From Fibrobacterota bacterium (GTDB lineage: Bacteria; Fibrobacterota; Fibrobacteria; UBA11236): a stretch of DNA of 45,526 nt. A program made the position numbers and the translations under genes. The stretch lies in contig JAHFCH010000024.1 of the NCBI GenBank assembly GCA_023249635.1, positions 1 to 45,526 of the forward strand. Direction: 5' to 3'. Below, piece after piece: positions 33,786-42,452 of the stretch. The stretch's first letter is position 1; the number at the start of each line of letters is the position of its first letter. A model generated the notes under the pieces. That model had not been told where the DNA came from, did no database searches, and worked only from the letters and a program-made list of their open reading frames with translations.

Positions 33786-34430
33786 CTATTTCTCCCAGCC
33801 CTCTTTGCCCAACAGCGGCACGAAGCGGCATTCCCCGAGATCGTCTTCGCGGAATCCCCCCGCAACGCGATCCACGCACAGCAGGTTCTGCGACTCGCGC
33901 CCGCCTGTAGGGATGAGCAGGCGCCCGCCCTCGGCCAATTGGAGCTTGAGCTTATCCGGGACCACGGGCGCACCCGCGGTAACGATGATGCGGTCGTAAG
34001 GCGCCCAGCTTTCCCAGCCCAGGCTGCCGTCGCCGGTCTTGTAGATGATGTTGCGGAATCCCAGTTGCTCCAGCAGGCCCTGGGCCCGCTTGGACAGGGC
34101 CGCGATGCGTTCCACCGTATACAGGCGCGGCGTATAATGCGCGAGAATGGCCGTCTGGTATCCCGAGCCGGTGCCGATCTCCAGGATCTTGTCGCCTTTG
34201 CGCGGCGCCAAGGCGTTGGTCATGATGGCCACCATGGAAGGCTGCGAGATGGTCTGCTCGGCGGCGATGGGCAGGGAAATATCCTGGTAGGCCTTGGCCG
34301 CCAGCGCGGAATCCACGAACAGGTGCCGGGGCACGGTTTCCATCACCGCCTGCAACTCTTCGTTGCGGAGGCCCTGCCGCTTCCACACCGCCTCGACCAT
34401 CATGCGGCGGGCGGTAGTCACCGCGTCCAT
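33786..34430 (-). CDS. pcm: Protein-L-isoaspartate O-methyltransferase
   Basis: The 214-residue product matches the family length. The N-terminal part has VPRHLFVD and the substrate loop LPIAAEQTISQPSMVAIMT. The SAM-binding motif I is ILEIGTGSGYQTAILA, and the later segments PYDRIIVTAGA and LAEGGRLLIPTG are also diagnostic. It methylates damaged isoaspartyl residues so that they can be repaired. Its start overlaps the end of the upstream glycosyltransferase gene by 13 bases on the same strand. Confidence 0.94.
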   Translation of the reverse strand: MDAVTTARRMMVEAVWKRQGLRNEELQAVMETVPRHLFVDSALAAKAYQDISLPIAAEQTISQPSMVAIMTNALAPRKGDKILEIGTGSGYQTAILAHYTPRLYTVERIAALSKRAQGLLEQLGFRNIIYKTGDGSLGWESWAPYDRIIVTAGAPVVPDKLKLQLAEGGRLLIPTGGRESQNLLCVDRVAGGFREDDLGECRFVPLLGKEGWEK

Positions 34431-35122
34431 GCGGCCTCCGGGGCGGCAGCCAAGCGCCGGTACATCTTCAGGAACCGCAAGGTATCGGAGGCAAGGCGCA
34501 TATGCGATCCATTATCCGTGTAGACGGTGGCGATATCCACCGGCACGATGGAAAAGCCGCGGCGGCCGCACAGGATCAAAGCCTGGGATTCCCATTCGAA
34601 GTGGCCCGAGGCGGGCAGGCCGGAAGCGCGCGCGGCGGATAGGCGATACATGCGGAAACCGCATTGCGCATCGAATACCGGCTTGCCGGCCAAGCGTGAA
34701 ACCATGCGCGTAGTGAGCCAATTGCTGAAGCGGCGATGCCAAGGCATACGCGAGCCGCGCATCCCGCGGCGGCCTACCACGACGGCGGTATCCTCCCCCA
34801 CGGGCGCGCTCCAAAAGCGTTGCAGATCTTCCGCGGTGTGCTGACCGTCGGCGTCCAGGGTAACGGCCCAGGTAAAGCCCCGGCCCCGCGCCCATTCCAG
34901 GCCGGTCATGAGCGCGCTGCCTTTACCGCGGTTCTCGGGATGCCGTAAGCAGGCCACCCCCGCGCGCTCCGCCACGGCGGCGGTCGCATCGCGGGAGCCG
35001 TCATCGACGACGGCGACGCGATCGGGTTCGGCATGGCGCAGAACGGCTTCCAAGGTGGCTCCCAAAAAGGCCGCGGCCTCATAGGCGGGAATGATGATGC
35101 CGGAATCGGCGCGCAGGTCCAT
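34418..35122 (-). CDS. GT2 glycosyltransferase, dolichyl-phosphate-mannose-synthase-like
   Basis: The product has 234 residues from the ATG at 35120-35122. Codons further upstream run into the preceding methyltransferase gene and add no fold. The GT-A start GIIIPAYEAAAFLGATLEAV is followed by VVDDGSRDAT, NRGKGSALMTGLEWA and the metal-binding LDADGQH, as in DPM1-like polyprenyl-phosphate glycosyltransferases. No transmembrane helix is present, so it would transfer a sugar on the cytoplasmic face of the membrane. Acceptor and donor are not evident. It overlaps pcm by 13 bases and lies 25 bases after the methyltransferase gene. Confidence 0.87.
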   Translation of the reverse strand: MDLRADSGIIIPAYEAAAFLGATLEAVLRHAEPDRVAVVDDGSRDATAAVAERAGVACLRHPENRGKGSALMTGLEWARGRGFTWAVTLDADGQHTAEDLQRFWSAPVGEDTAVVVGRRGMRGSRMPWHRRFSNWLTTRMVSRLAGKPVFDAQCGFRMYRLSAARASGLPASGHFEWESQALILCGRRGFSIVPVDIATVYTDNGSHMRLASDTLRFLKMYRRLAAAPEAAWTR

Positions 35123-35147
35123 CGCGGTCCCAATAGTAAAAATCGTT

Positions 35148-35846
35148 TCAGGGACCGGGAGCATCGGCCACGAGCGTGTAAATCCGGCCCGCTCCCGCCG
35201 GCAACCCGCCAACGGCGGGGAAAGCCGCGGGACGCGCAGCCACTACGAAGCCCCGGGCGGCAGCGGTTTCCGCGAAGCCTTCCGCGGCCGAGCGGCCCTT
35301 ATCGGCGAGCAAGGCGCGGCCGCCGGGGGCCAGGTGCCGGGACAGGAAGTCGAGCAAAGGCAAGTGGTTGGCGCGCGCGTAAAGCATTTCCCCGGCCAAC
35401 ACCAGGCCAAAGCGCTTGCGCGCCGGGAAGGCCCCCATGTCGGCGCAGAATACCCGGCCGCGCGCCGGGGTCGAGCCATTGCGCGCTACGTTCATGGCCG
35501 CGAGGCGGCAGGCATCGGAATTGAAATCGCAACTGTAGGGCTCGCGGTCGAAATGCGCCCGCAGCCAGGCCCCGAGCACTCCCGAGCCGCAGCCGAGATC
35601 GAGCACGGGACCGGGCCAATGCGACGGATCTTCCTCGGCCAGGGCATCGGCCAGGGCCCAGGTGGCCGGCCAATCTTCCAGCCAATAGGGCCAGGCGCGC
35701 TCCTGATGGCCCAGTAAGGCGGTAATCCGGTCCAATTCCGCGCCGGAATAGGGCACGGTGGCCAATTCCACGGCGGTTCCGGCCAATTCCACGCGGCGGT
35801 CGACCAGGGGAAAACGGGTCCCGGCTATGATAAAATGGGAGGGCAT
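35148..35846 (-). CDS. SAM-dependent methyltransferase (class I)
   Basis: The 232-residue product has the SAM-binding motif VLDLGCGSGVLGAWL, an acidic second motif (SCDFNSDACRLAAMN), and the post-motif DFLSRHLAPGGRALLADKG. The layout PYWLEDWPATWALADAL before motif I resembles the protein-lysine methyltransferases of the ETFB/METTL20 and Methyltransf_16 group. The substrate is probably a protein but this is inference. GGAG lies 4 bases before the ATG. Its 5' end touches the start of the divergent unknown gene at 35845. Confidence 0.8.
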   Translation of the reverse strand: MPSHFIIAGTRFPLVDRRVELAGTAVELATVPYSGAELDRITALLGHQERAWPYWLEDWPATWALADALAEEDPSHWPGPVLDLGCGSGVLGAWLRAHFDREPYSCDFNSDACRLAAMNVARNGSTPARGRVFCADMGAFPARKRFGLVLAGEMLYARANHLPLLDFLSRHLAPGGRALLADKGRSAAEGFAETAAARGFVVAARPAAFPAVGGLPAGAGRIYTLVADAPGP

Positions 35847-37458
35847 GCGCTCCAGTATCCCGACCCGCTCCCGCGGGCCAGTGTTTTCGCGTTCAGGCCG
35901 CCTGTTCCCGCTCTTGGCGGGACTGCTGCTTTGGCATTGCTCCCTGAGCCTGGAAAACCCCGATCAGGACGCGAAGGACAAGCTAGCAAAGGTCATCCCC
36001 ACGCGTATGGCATTGATGGTGGGACGCTGGGTGGCGGACTCCACCTACGACGTCGATGATATCCGCGCCACCATCTTTTCGAGCAACAGCGTGCGCATGG
36101 AAATACTCCCGGATACCACCTTCTCGCAATATGACACCACCAGCGTAGCCTTTCCGCTTAAGCGGACCGAAGGAGTGTTCTACCTCGGCGGCGACACCTT
36201 GATCGTATTCCCGATGGCGGCGCAACCCGATACCTTCATCGTGCATCTGCGTTTCATGGGGAATTTCCTGGAACTGACGAGGCCGGCGGATCAGCGATTC
36301 ATCTTCCTGCACAAGCTCAAGCCGCAAGATTCGGTGAAGACCGATTCGCTGCTCAAGGACAGCCTGTGGAACTTGCGCGGGATGCGCATCGACCCGGGTA
36401 TCTACAGGGCCGAATCGCTGATGGTGGATTTCAGCTATATCCACTTCTCCGGCGATTCCATGTTTTCCGATGTGCGCCATAACGGCATCATCCGCATAGA
36501 TTCCGGCAAGGTGGTAAAGACCGACAGCGAATGGATCTGGAAGGCCGCGGGCGGCGAACGCCGTTTCCTGGCCGACCTAATCAACCGGGATACTTTGCGC
36601 CTGTGGCCGCTGGCCGAAGGACGGAAGGATTCCGGGTTCTACCTGTACCAACGGGTATTCGGACACCATGATTACGACATCGACATGCGGAGGTTGATCG
36701 GGCATATGCGCGGCGACAGCCTGCGTATGCCGGAAAAATTCATCGAGAACCATTACGGCCAGTTCTACGATTGGATCCTGGGATCGGATCATAAAATCGC
36801 CATCGAGACCAACATGACCGGCGTTCCCATACTGGCGGGCTGGGGCCTCGATTCGGGACGGCTGGCTATACGTATCGACGGTAAGCCGCCGCAACACATG
36901 CGCGTCGACACCACTGGGGGGAAAGTGACTCTCTTCGCCGACACCGGGGAATATTTCCCCAAGGGTACCATCGTCTACCAGACCAAGGTCGATCCGACGG
37001 TATTCGCGGGCAAGCCCCTGGAACGTTTCGATAAAGCCAGCTATACCATGCTCACCATCGACGGCGACACCAGCTTCTACTTTTTCTTCGCCAACAACAT
37101 CAAGGACAAGTTTGAAATCGCCCGCTTGGATCACGATACCTCGCAATGGATTACCTATAACCTCAACAAATCGCAAGAGTCGTTCCAGAGCAGCCAGCCC
37201 GATTTCTTTTTCGCGTTCCAAGGCCGTAGTGCCCGGTTAGGCAGCTTCACGTGCCGTTCGCGGCCGAATAAGGATCTGGTCATCCGCCAAACAATATCCC
37301 CGGATCCCACCATTGCGGTCGGCCTGCTGCAGGGCGCTTGCGCAATCCAGAGGGCGGACTCCGCTTTCACCGATTCGACCGTGAATCTGGAAGGCTCCTT
37401 CAAGATGCGGCGCAAGCACAAAAGCGATCCCCAAACTACGCTTTGGAACCTGCCTTGA
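35845..37458 (+). CDS. Exported protein of unknown function
   Basis: The 537-residue product has a basic N-terminus and hydrophobic core (RLFPLLAGLLLWHCSLSLE). Cys32 could be lipidated, although LWHC is a poor lipobox. The rest is beta-rich, with repeated strands such as DTTFSQYDTTSVAFP and GDSLRMPEKF and many Asp-Ser/Asp-Thr turns. It shows no catalytic motif that I know. The start is uncertain: ATG at 35845 has GGGAGG only 2 bases away, and ATG at 35827 would add six residues and overlap the divergent methyltransferase gene. Its stop overlaps the next glycosyltransferase start (TTGA), suggesting coupling. Confidence 0.65.
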   Translation: MRSSIPTRSRGPVFSRSGRLFPLLAGLLLWHCSLSLENPDQDAKDKLAKVIPTRMALMVGRWVADSTYDVDDIRATIFSSNSVRMEILPDTTFSQYDTTSVAFPLKRTEGVFYLGGDTLIVFPMAAQPDTFIVHLRFMGNFLELTRPADQRFIFLHKLKPQDSVKTDSLLKDSLWNLRGMRIDPGIYRAESLMVDFSYIHFSGDSMFSDVRHNGIIRIDSGKVVKTDSEWIWKAAGGERRFLADLINRDTLRLWPLAEGRKDSGFYLYQRVFGHHDYDIDMRRLIGHMRGDSLRMPEKFIENHYGQFYDWILGSDHKIAIETNMTGVPILAGWGLDSGRLAIRIDGKPPQHMRVDTTGGKVTLFADTGEYFPKGTIVYQTKVDPTVFAGKPLERFDKASYTMLTIDGDTSFYFFFANNIKDKFEIARLDHDTSQWITYNLNKSQESFQSSQPDFFFAFQGRSARLGSFTCRSRPNKDLVIRQTISPDPTIAVGLLQGACAIQRADSAFTDSTVNLEGSFKMRRKHKSDPQTTLWNLP

Positions 37459-38369
37459 ATCCCGCCCCCGTTTCCATCGTCATTCCCACCTACATGCGCG
37501 ATCAGGTGCTGTGGGACAGCGTGCGGGCCCTGCAGCCGCAATTGCGCGAAGGGGACGAATTGCTGGTGGTCGATCAGAATCGGCCTCCGCTCCGCGTCCC
37601 CGCCGACCTGGATGGCGACTGGCTGCGACTATTGCACCTGGACCGGCCCTCGCTTACGCGGGCGCGCAATCTGGGCCTGGAGCATGCCCGCCGCGATCGC
37701 GTCGTCTTCCTCGACGATGATATCGTGCCGGATGCCGAACTGCTGGCGAGCCTGAAGCGCGCGGCCCTTGCCCACCCCGATCGCATCCTTACCGGAATGG
37801 TGGATCAGGACGACAAGCCCGAAGACGTGCCTACCCCCGGTTGGATGGATCTGCGGACCGGCGAAGTACGCACCAATTTCAGCCGCCCGGTAACCGGCGA
37901 GGTACCCTTCTTCCCCGGTTGCCTGTCCCTGGTGCCCAAGGCATGCCTGCCTCCCGCACCCTGGTTCTGCCCCTCCTTCAAAGGAGCCTCCCAAGGCGAG
38001 GAGATCGACTTTTCCCTGCGGGTGCGCAAACGCGGCACGGTGATCCTAGCCGATCCCGCCATCCGCATCTTCCACCTTAAGACGGTCGAAGGCGGTTGCC
38101 GCTCCCCGGAATTCCGGCGCCGGTTCTTCCTCGATCACGTCTTCAATCAGGGGCTTTTCTACGGTCGCCACGGCATCTTCGGCGGCGCGGGCGGCTTCCT
38201 CAAGCGCATGAAAGCCTTCGTGGAATTCCATTCGCGGATTGGTGCCGGTGCCGGGGCGGCGACGGTTTCCGGCGGTCGCAATCGGCATTCCCCGGTCCTG
38301 GTGCTTGCCGCAGGCCTGCGCCTGGCCGCGGGTTTCTGCTTCGGCCTACGCTACCGCTTCGCGGGATAA
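37455..38369 (+). CDS. GT2 family glycosyltransferase
   Basis: The product has 304 residues from a TTG at 37455-37457 that overlaps the preceding stop. This start places the GT-A fold right at the N-terminus (SIVIPTYMRDQVLWDSVRAL). The metal-binding motif is FLDDDIV, and the GEEIDFSLRVRKRG segment fits the acceptor/catalytic region of GT2 enzymes. No ATG start is available after the preceding gene. The C-terminal Gly/Ala-rich hydrophobic stretch (VLVLAAGLRLAAGFCFGL) may be membrane-associated. The donor sugar and acceptor are unknown. Its last 24 bases overlap the 3' end of the convergent HAD gene. Confidence 0.82.
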   Translation: MNPAPVSIVIPTYMRDQVLWDSVRALQPQLREGDELLVVDQNRPPLRVPADLDGDWLRLLHLDRPSLTRARNLGLEHARRDRVVFLDDDIVPDAELLASLKRAALAHPDRILTGMVDQDDKPEDVPTPGWMDLRTGEVRTNFSRPVTGEVPFFPGCLSLVPKACLPPAPWFCPSFKGASQGEEIDFSLRVRKRGTVILADPAIRIFHLKTVEGGCRSPEFRRRFFLDHVFNQGLFYGRHGIFGGAGGFLKRMKAFVEFHSRIGAGAGAATVSGGRNRHSPVLVLAAGLRLAAGFCFGLRYRFAG

Positions 38370-39194
38370 GTAGAACTTCCCGCCCTCGCAGAGGATCCAC
38401 ACCGGTACGGTATCCAGCTTGATGGGGTCCCCGGCCTGCAAATCCGCCAAGGCCGATTCCATCTCCGCGCTCCGCCGCGAATGATGATCCAGGATAATGC
38501 GCGCCGAGCCCGCGCCCTTGATGAGGGTTTTGCGCGCGGCCCCCGAATCCCAGAACTCCTGCAGGCGCGCCTTCCAGGTGGGATCGATAAAATGCGGCCG
38601 GTAGGCCACATGCGGAAAGGCCTGGCGCATCACCTTGAAGCTCTCCAGATTCTCACGGCTATCGTCGTAGAAGGAGATATCGTTGAAGCCCCGGCCCACC
38701 AAATCCTGGGCGATGACGAGCGCCTTGCGCTGCGAGACCGAGAGTTTGGAGAAGGGAACGCCTGCCGCGGCGGCGGCAGCGCGATCCTTATAGCCCGAGA
38801 AGCGCGCGTCAGAAACCGCGAAGATGTATTCGTTGGCCAGGCGCACCCCGAACAGGGATCGGAAGAGGCGGATGAGGAACGGGGCGTGGAGTTTCTTGTC
38901 GGCGCGCGCCGTCAGAATGCCGAATTCGCTGCGCGTACCGTAGCGGAGGATGGTATCGATGATCGTGCGCGTGTATTTCACTACGATACCGCGGGAAAGG
39001 ATCCCCAAATCCGAGAACTCGCTGAAATCGAGGACTTCGCCATCGGCGGGGCGGTAACCGGTGAATTCCGCGGTGGAAAGGACCCTTAAGGTACCGCCCT
39101 GCGCATCGCGCACCAGCACCCGGGCATTCGTATGGATGAGGGTATCGTCGAGGTCGAATAGGTGGATGCTTTTACGCGTCCGCGCCTCGTCCAT
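38346..39194 (-). CDS. HAD-superfamily phosphatase-like protein
   Basis: The 282-residue product begins with HAD motif I (HLFDLDDTLIHT, Asp14 and Asp16). Motif II is probably ILTARADKK, and the acidic motif FYDDSRENL comes near residue 175. These residues would support a phosphotransferase or phosphatase reaction through an aspartyl-phosphate. The C-terminal 100 residues (about 190-282) are an additional domain I do not recognise. Cytoplasmic. The substrate is unknown. It is transcribed divergently from the MMPL gene with 53 AT-rich bases between them, likely shared control DNA. Confidence 0.75.
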   Translation of the reverse strand: MDEARTRKSIHLFDLDDTLIHTNARVLVRDAQGGTLRVLSTAEFTGYRPADGEVLDFSEFSDLGILSRGIVVKYTRTIIDTILRYGTRSEFGILTARADKKLHAPFLIRLFRSLFGVRLANEYIFAVSDARFSGYKDRAAAAAAGVPFSKLSVSQRKALVIAQDLVGRGFNDISFYDDSRENLESFKVMRQAFPHVAYRPHFIDPTWKARLQEFWDSGAARKTLIKGAGSARIILDHHSRRSAEMESALADLQAGDPIKLDTVPVWILCEGGKFYLSREAVA

Positions 39195-39247
39195 ATAAGG
39201 TAAACTAGGAAAATATTATGCTAAATTGACCCACGGCACCCATCGCC

Positions 39248-41683
39248 ATGTTCACCTACCTCTGCAAGCTCTTCCACCACATGCACGCGCGCCCGCGCAC
39301 CGTGCTGGCCCTCGCGTTCCTACTCACCCTGGCTGCCGTGTTCCCGCTCAAGCGGCTGGAAATGCGTATGTCCATGGCGGATCTGTTGCCGCGGGAATTC
39401 GAAAGCGTGCGCGCTTGGAAGCAGATCGGCGAGAAGTTCGGCGGGCTGGGGCATTTGGCCATCGTGGTGCATTCCGAGGATTCCGCCGCCAACGGGGCCG
39501 CCGTCGAGTTCCTGGCGGAACACTTACGCAGCCATCCCGACGTGAATTTCCTGGAATACCGTACCGAAGCCGATTTCTACAAGGCCCACAAGCTGCTCTA
39601 CATATCCTTGCGCGATTTGCAGGAAGTGGACAAGCGGCTCGAAACCGGTTTCTACCTGAGCCGCAAGAAGCGTAACCCCCTTATCCTGGATTTGCTGGAC
39701 GACGAGGAAAAGGAGAGTTCCTTCGAAGCCACCAGCCTAGACGATTTGGAGAAGAAATATTTCGCCCGCCTTCAGGAGTTCCTGGGTACGCCGGACGGCA
39801 AGACCCGGGTGCTGCGCGTCTATCCCAGCTTCGATGTTTCCGACATCGCGCGCTGCCGCGCCTTCCACCGCGACGTGAAGACCGTGACGGATCAATTCAA
39901 GGAGATTTCACCCAAGGGACCCGAGCTCCTCTTCACGGGCGATATGATGCGGAATATCCAGAACGAGGGAAGGCTGTACTCCGGGATCATCGATTCCGCG
40001 AAAGGTTCCCTCTACCTGGCCGCCTTCCTGCTGCTGGTGTATTTCATCCGCATACCCTTCGGCGCCGTGCTGGCGTTGATTCCCCTGGCCATGGCGACCA
40101 TCTGGACCCTGGCCCTGACATCCAAGGCCGTAGGCTATCTGAGCCTGGTGAGCGGTCCCTTGAGCCTGCTGCTGGTGGGCATCGGACTGGAATCGGCGAT
40201 CCAGATGCTGGCCCGTTACCGGGAAGAGCGCCGCAAAAACCTGAGCGCGAGCGTGGCCTTCGAAACCATCATCCTGGAGACGGGACCGGCCATTACCACC
40301 GGCGTATTGGTAAGCGCCGCGGCCTTTCTCACCCTGATGGTCACCCGCTTTCGGGGCTTCGCCGAGTTCGGCCTGATGGCGGGCATCGGCATGCTCTGCA
40401 CCCTGGCCGCGGTGTTGATCGTCTTCCCCTGCCTGCTGATCGTCGTGGAACCCTGGGGCATTCTGCCGCCGCTGGGCAGCCGCATCTACAACTTCAACCA
40501 GTACCGTAGCCGACCCTACCGGCATTGGCGCTGGCATTTGGCCGCGCTGGCGGTGCTTACCCTGGCCGCCGTGCATCAAGGCATCCAGCTCCGCTTCCAG
40601 TTCAACTTCGATAAGCTTACCTTCCGCAACAGCAATATCCAGGCGGACAGCCTGGTGCAGGCCGCCGGCGAAGCCATCGTTCCGCCCGCCGTGGTGCTTA
40701 CCAAGGATCACGAAGAAGCGCAGGAAGTGGCCTACGCGGTACGGCGCATGATGCGCGAGGATACCCTTACCCCCACCATCCAATCGGTCACCAGCATGAC
40801 CGATCTGCTCCCGGCCGATCAGGCCGAGAAGCTGGCCATCATCGCCAAGCTTCGTAAGGCCGTGACCCCGGCCTTGATCGCCAGCGCCCCGCAACCGCTG
40901 CGCGGCAACCTGGAGAAGCTGGCCGACGCGTGGGAAACCCGTGCGCTCACTCCTGCCGATCTACCGGCCAATTACAAGCAGAAATTCCTGGGTCGGGATA
41001 CGCTCTCGGGCCAGTTCACCTTCATCTTCCCTTCGGTAAACCTGCGGGAAGGCTGGAACAACATCGCCTTCGCCGACGACGTGCGGGACATCCGCACCGC
41101 GGATGGGACCCTGCACCATGCCACGGGACTGCCGGTGGTCCAGGCGGATTTGCTGGCATTGATGATCCCGGATACCCGCCGCGCCTTCCTGCTCGCTTTC
41201 GGCGTCATCGCCCTGCTGGTGCTGCTCGATGTACGTAGCCTGCGCGGTACCCTGGTGCTGGTGCTGCCGCTGCTCTTCAGCCTCATCTGGACCCTGGGAT
41301 TCATGAAGGTGCTGGGCATCAAGCTCAACTGGTTCAATCTGGTGGCCTTCCCCGCCCTGGTGGCCTTCGGGATCAACAACGGCGTCCACCTGTACCACCG
41401 CTATATCGAAGAAGGCCGCGGATCCATGCTCTTCGTGCTACGGCGAACGGGTGAAACCACGGCGGTGGCCACCCTGGTGGGCATGGCCGGCTTCGCGGGA
41501 TTGGCCTTTTCGGCCCATCGCGGGTTGATGACGCTTGGGGTTACTGCGTTGTTGGGGTTGAGCATGAGCCTCATCGCGCCTTTGATCATCATGCCTATGA
41601 TTATCGGGTACCTGGAAGAGCGCGCGCGCGTCATACCGGAACCGGAGCAGGGGAGGAAACCCGCGCTCAGGGAGAAAACCTGA
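39248..41683 (+). CDS. MMPL/RND-type transporter with sterol-sensing-like domains
   Basis: The 811-residue product has the internal two-fold symmetry of the MMPL/HpnN group. It has a first transmembrane helix (about 15-35), a large periplasmic loop to about 250, five helices (about 255-405), a further helix near 430, a second periplasmic loop to about 640, and five more helices to about 790. Segments such as LLLVGIGLESAIQMLARY and FGINNGVHLYHRY match the RND proton-relay helix region. These proteins export lipids, hopanoids or siderophore-like molecules using the proton gradient. Length is typical for a single-subunit MMPL. No outer-membrane partner (TolC) is in the window. The next gene begins 7 bases later. 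Confidence 0.88.
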   Translation: MFTYLCKLFHHMHARPRTVLALAFLLTLAAVFPLKRLEMRMSMADLLPREFESVRAWKQIGEKFGGLGHLAIVVHSEDSAANGAAVEFLAEHLRSHPDVNFLEYRTEADFYKAHKLLYISLRDLQEVDKRLETGFYLSRKKRNPLILDLLDDEEKESSFEATSLDDLEKKYFARLQEFLGTPDGKTRVLRVYPSFDVSDIARCRAFHRDVKTVTDQFKEISPKGPELLFTGDMMRNIQNEGRLYSGIIDSAKGSLYLAAFLLLVYFIRIPFGAVLALIPLAMATIWTLALTSKAVGYLSLVSGPLSLLLVGIGLESAIQMLARYREERRKNLSASVAFETIILETGPAITTGVLVSAAAFLTLMVTRFRGFAEFGLMAGIGMLCTLAAVLIVFPCLLIVVEPWGILPPLGSRIYNFNQYRSRPYRHWRWHLAALAVLTLAAVHQGIQLRFQFNFDKLTFRNSNIQADSLVQAAGEAIVPPAVVLTKDHEEAQEVAYAVRRMMREDTLTPTIQSVTSMTDLLPADQAEKLAIIAKLRKAVTPALIASAPQPLRGNLEKLADAWETRALTPADLPANYKQKFLGRDTLSGQFTFIFPSVNLREGWNNIAFADDVRDIRTADGTLHHATGLPVVQADLLALMIPDTRRAFLLAFGVIALLVLLDVRSLRGTLVLVLPLLFSLIWTLGFMKVLGIKLNWFNLVAFPALVAFGINNGVHLYHRYIEEGRGSMLFVLRRTGETTAVATLVGMAGFAGLAFSAHRGLMTLGVTALLGLSMSLIAPLIIMPMIIGYLEERARVIPEPEQGRKPALREKT

Positions 41684-41690
41684 AGCGTTT

Positions 41691-42341
41691 ATGAAATTGA
41701 TCCTCACCGTTTTCGCCCTGCTGATATCCACCCTGTTGGTCACGCCGGCCCCGGCGGAGCCCTCACCGGATCAATCCCCCGCGACCGCGGACTCGACTCC
41801 AGCTTCGAAACCACCGCGCCTGCACCAGCCTGCGCCGCCAAGCATCGATACCGGTTATATCGGAGCCGAGTTCATTTGGAATTTTTCCACGGTGGGAATC
41901 GATGCGGAGTGGAAAAACCGGAAGGGCTACCTCTTACGGGGCGGGTTCCTGAATTACAATGAATTCCAGGGCATCCTCCCGAAGGATGAAAGCCTCCCCT
42001 ACGAGAGATACCTGGTCTACGACCTGGGCGTCGGCCGGGACGTCCGCACCGGGATTCTCGAAGCCGGAGCGAGCGTGGGTCTGGGCTATACGAAAGGCCT
42101 TATCCGTGGCAAACAAATCAGGGTCGACTCCGGAGGTTGCTTTTCCTTTTGCTTTGGCGATGACATTACCAGCTACTACGATTCACTTTCAATCGCGACT
42201 TTCGTCCCCACGCTTACCCTGAAATTCGGCTTGGATTGGGGCGGAATCGCGCTGCGGTGGGCCCCGCATATCTATTACGCGCGGCGCGAATGGTTCTACA
42301 ACCTGCCTCTGACCGTGGAATTCCGGTACTTGTACTTTTAA
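41691..42341 (+). CDS. Small predicted outer-membrane beta-barrel protein
   Basis: The 216-residue product has a clear signal peptide (MKLILTVFALLISTLLVTPAPA) and a Pro/Ser-rich linker. A region of alternating hydrophobic strands follows (GYIGAEFIWNFSTVGIDAEWK, LLRGGFLNY) and ends with the aromatic terminus FRYLYF, a typical C-terminal signal for barrel insertion. The pair of cysteines in GGCFSFCFGDD may form a disulfide. The family is not recognised. It lies 7 bases after the MMPL gene, so it may supply an outer-membrane partner. Ribosome site is weak. Confidence 0.65.
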   Translation: MKLILTVFALLISTLLVTPAPAEPSPDQSPATADSTPASKPPRLHQPAPPSIDTGYIGAEFIWNFSTVGIDAEWKNRKGYLLRGGFLNYNEFQGILPKDESLPYERYLVYDLGVGRDVRTGILEAGASVGLGYTKGLIRGKQIRVDSGGCFSFCFGDDITSYYDSLSIATFVPTLTLKFGLDWGGIALRWAPHIYYARREWFYNLPLTVEFRYLYF

Positions 42342-42370
42342 CCCGGGGTCAACCCGGGGTCAACCCGGCC
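42341..42370 (+). repeat. 11-bp tandem repeat after the barrel protein gene
   Basis: ACCCGGGGTCA occurs twice in exact tandem, followed by a partial third copy ACCCGGCC. It begins with the last base of the TAA stop and lies in the 111-base gap before the sugar dehydrogenase gene. Confidence 0.8.
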
Positions 42371-42436
42371 TCGCCCCGCCCCGTCCCGGTCCACTTCCCC
42401 CTCCCCGCCTGGTCTTATCTTAACCCCGGGTGTTGG

Positions 42437-42452
42437 GGGGCCAGGAGGCCCC
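42437..42452 (+). promoter_or_regulatory. Hairpin covering the ribosome site of the sugar dehydrogenase gene
   Basis: GGGGCC pairs perfectly with GGCCCC around an AGGA loop. The AGGAGG Shine-Dalgarno lies half in the loop and half in the stem, and the ATG at 42453 follows immediately. Folding would hide the ribosome site. Confidence 0.55.
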
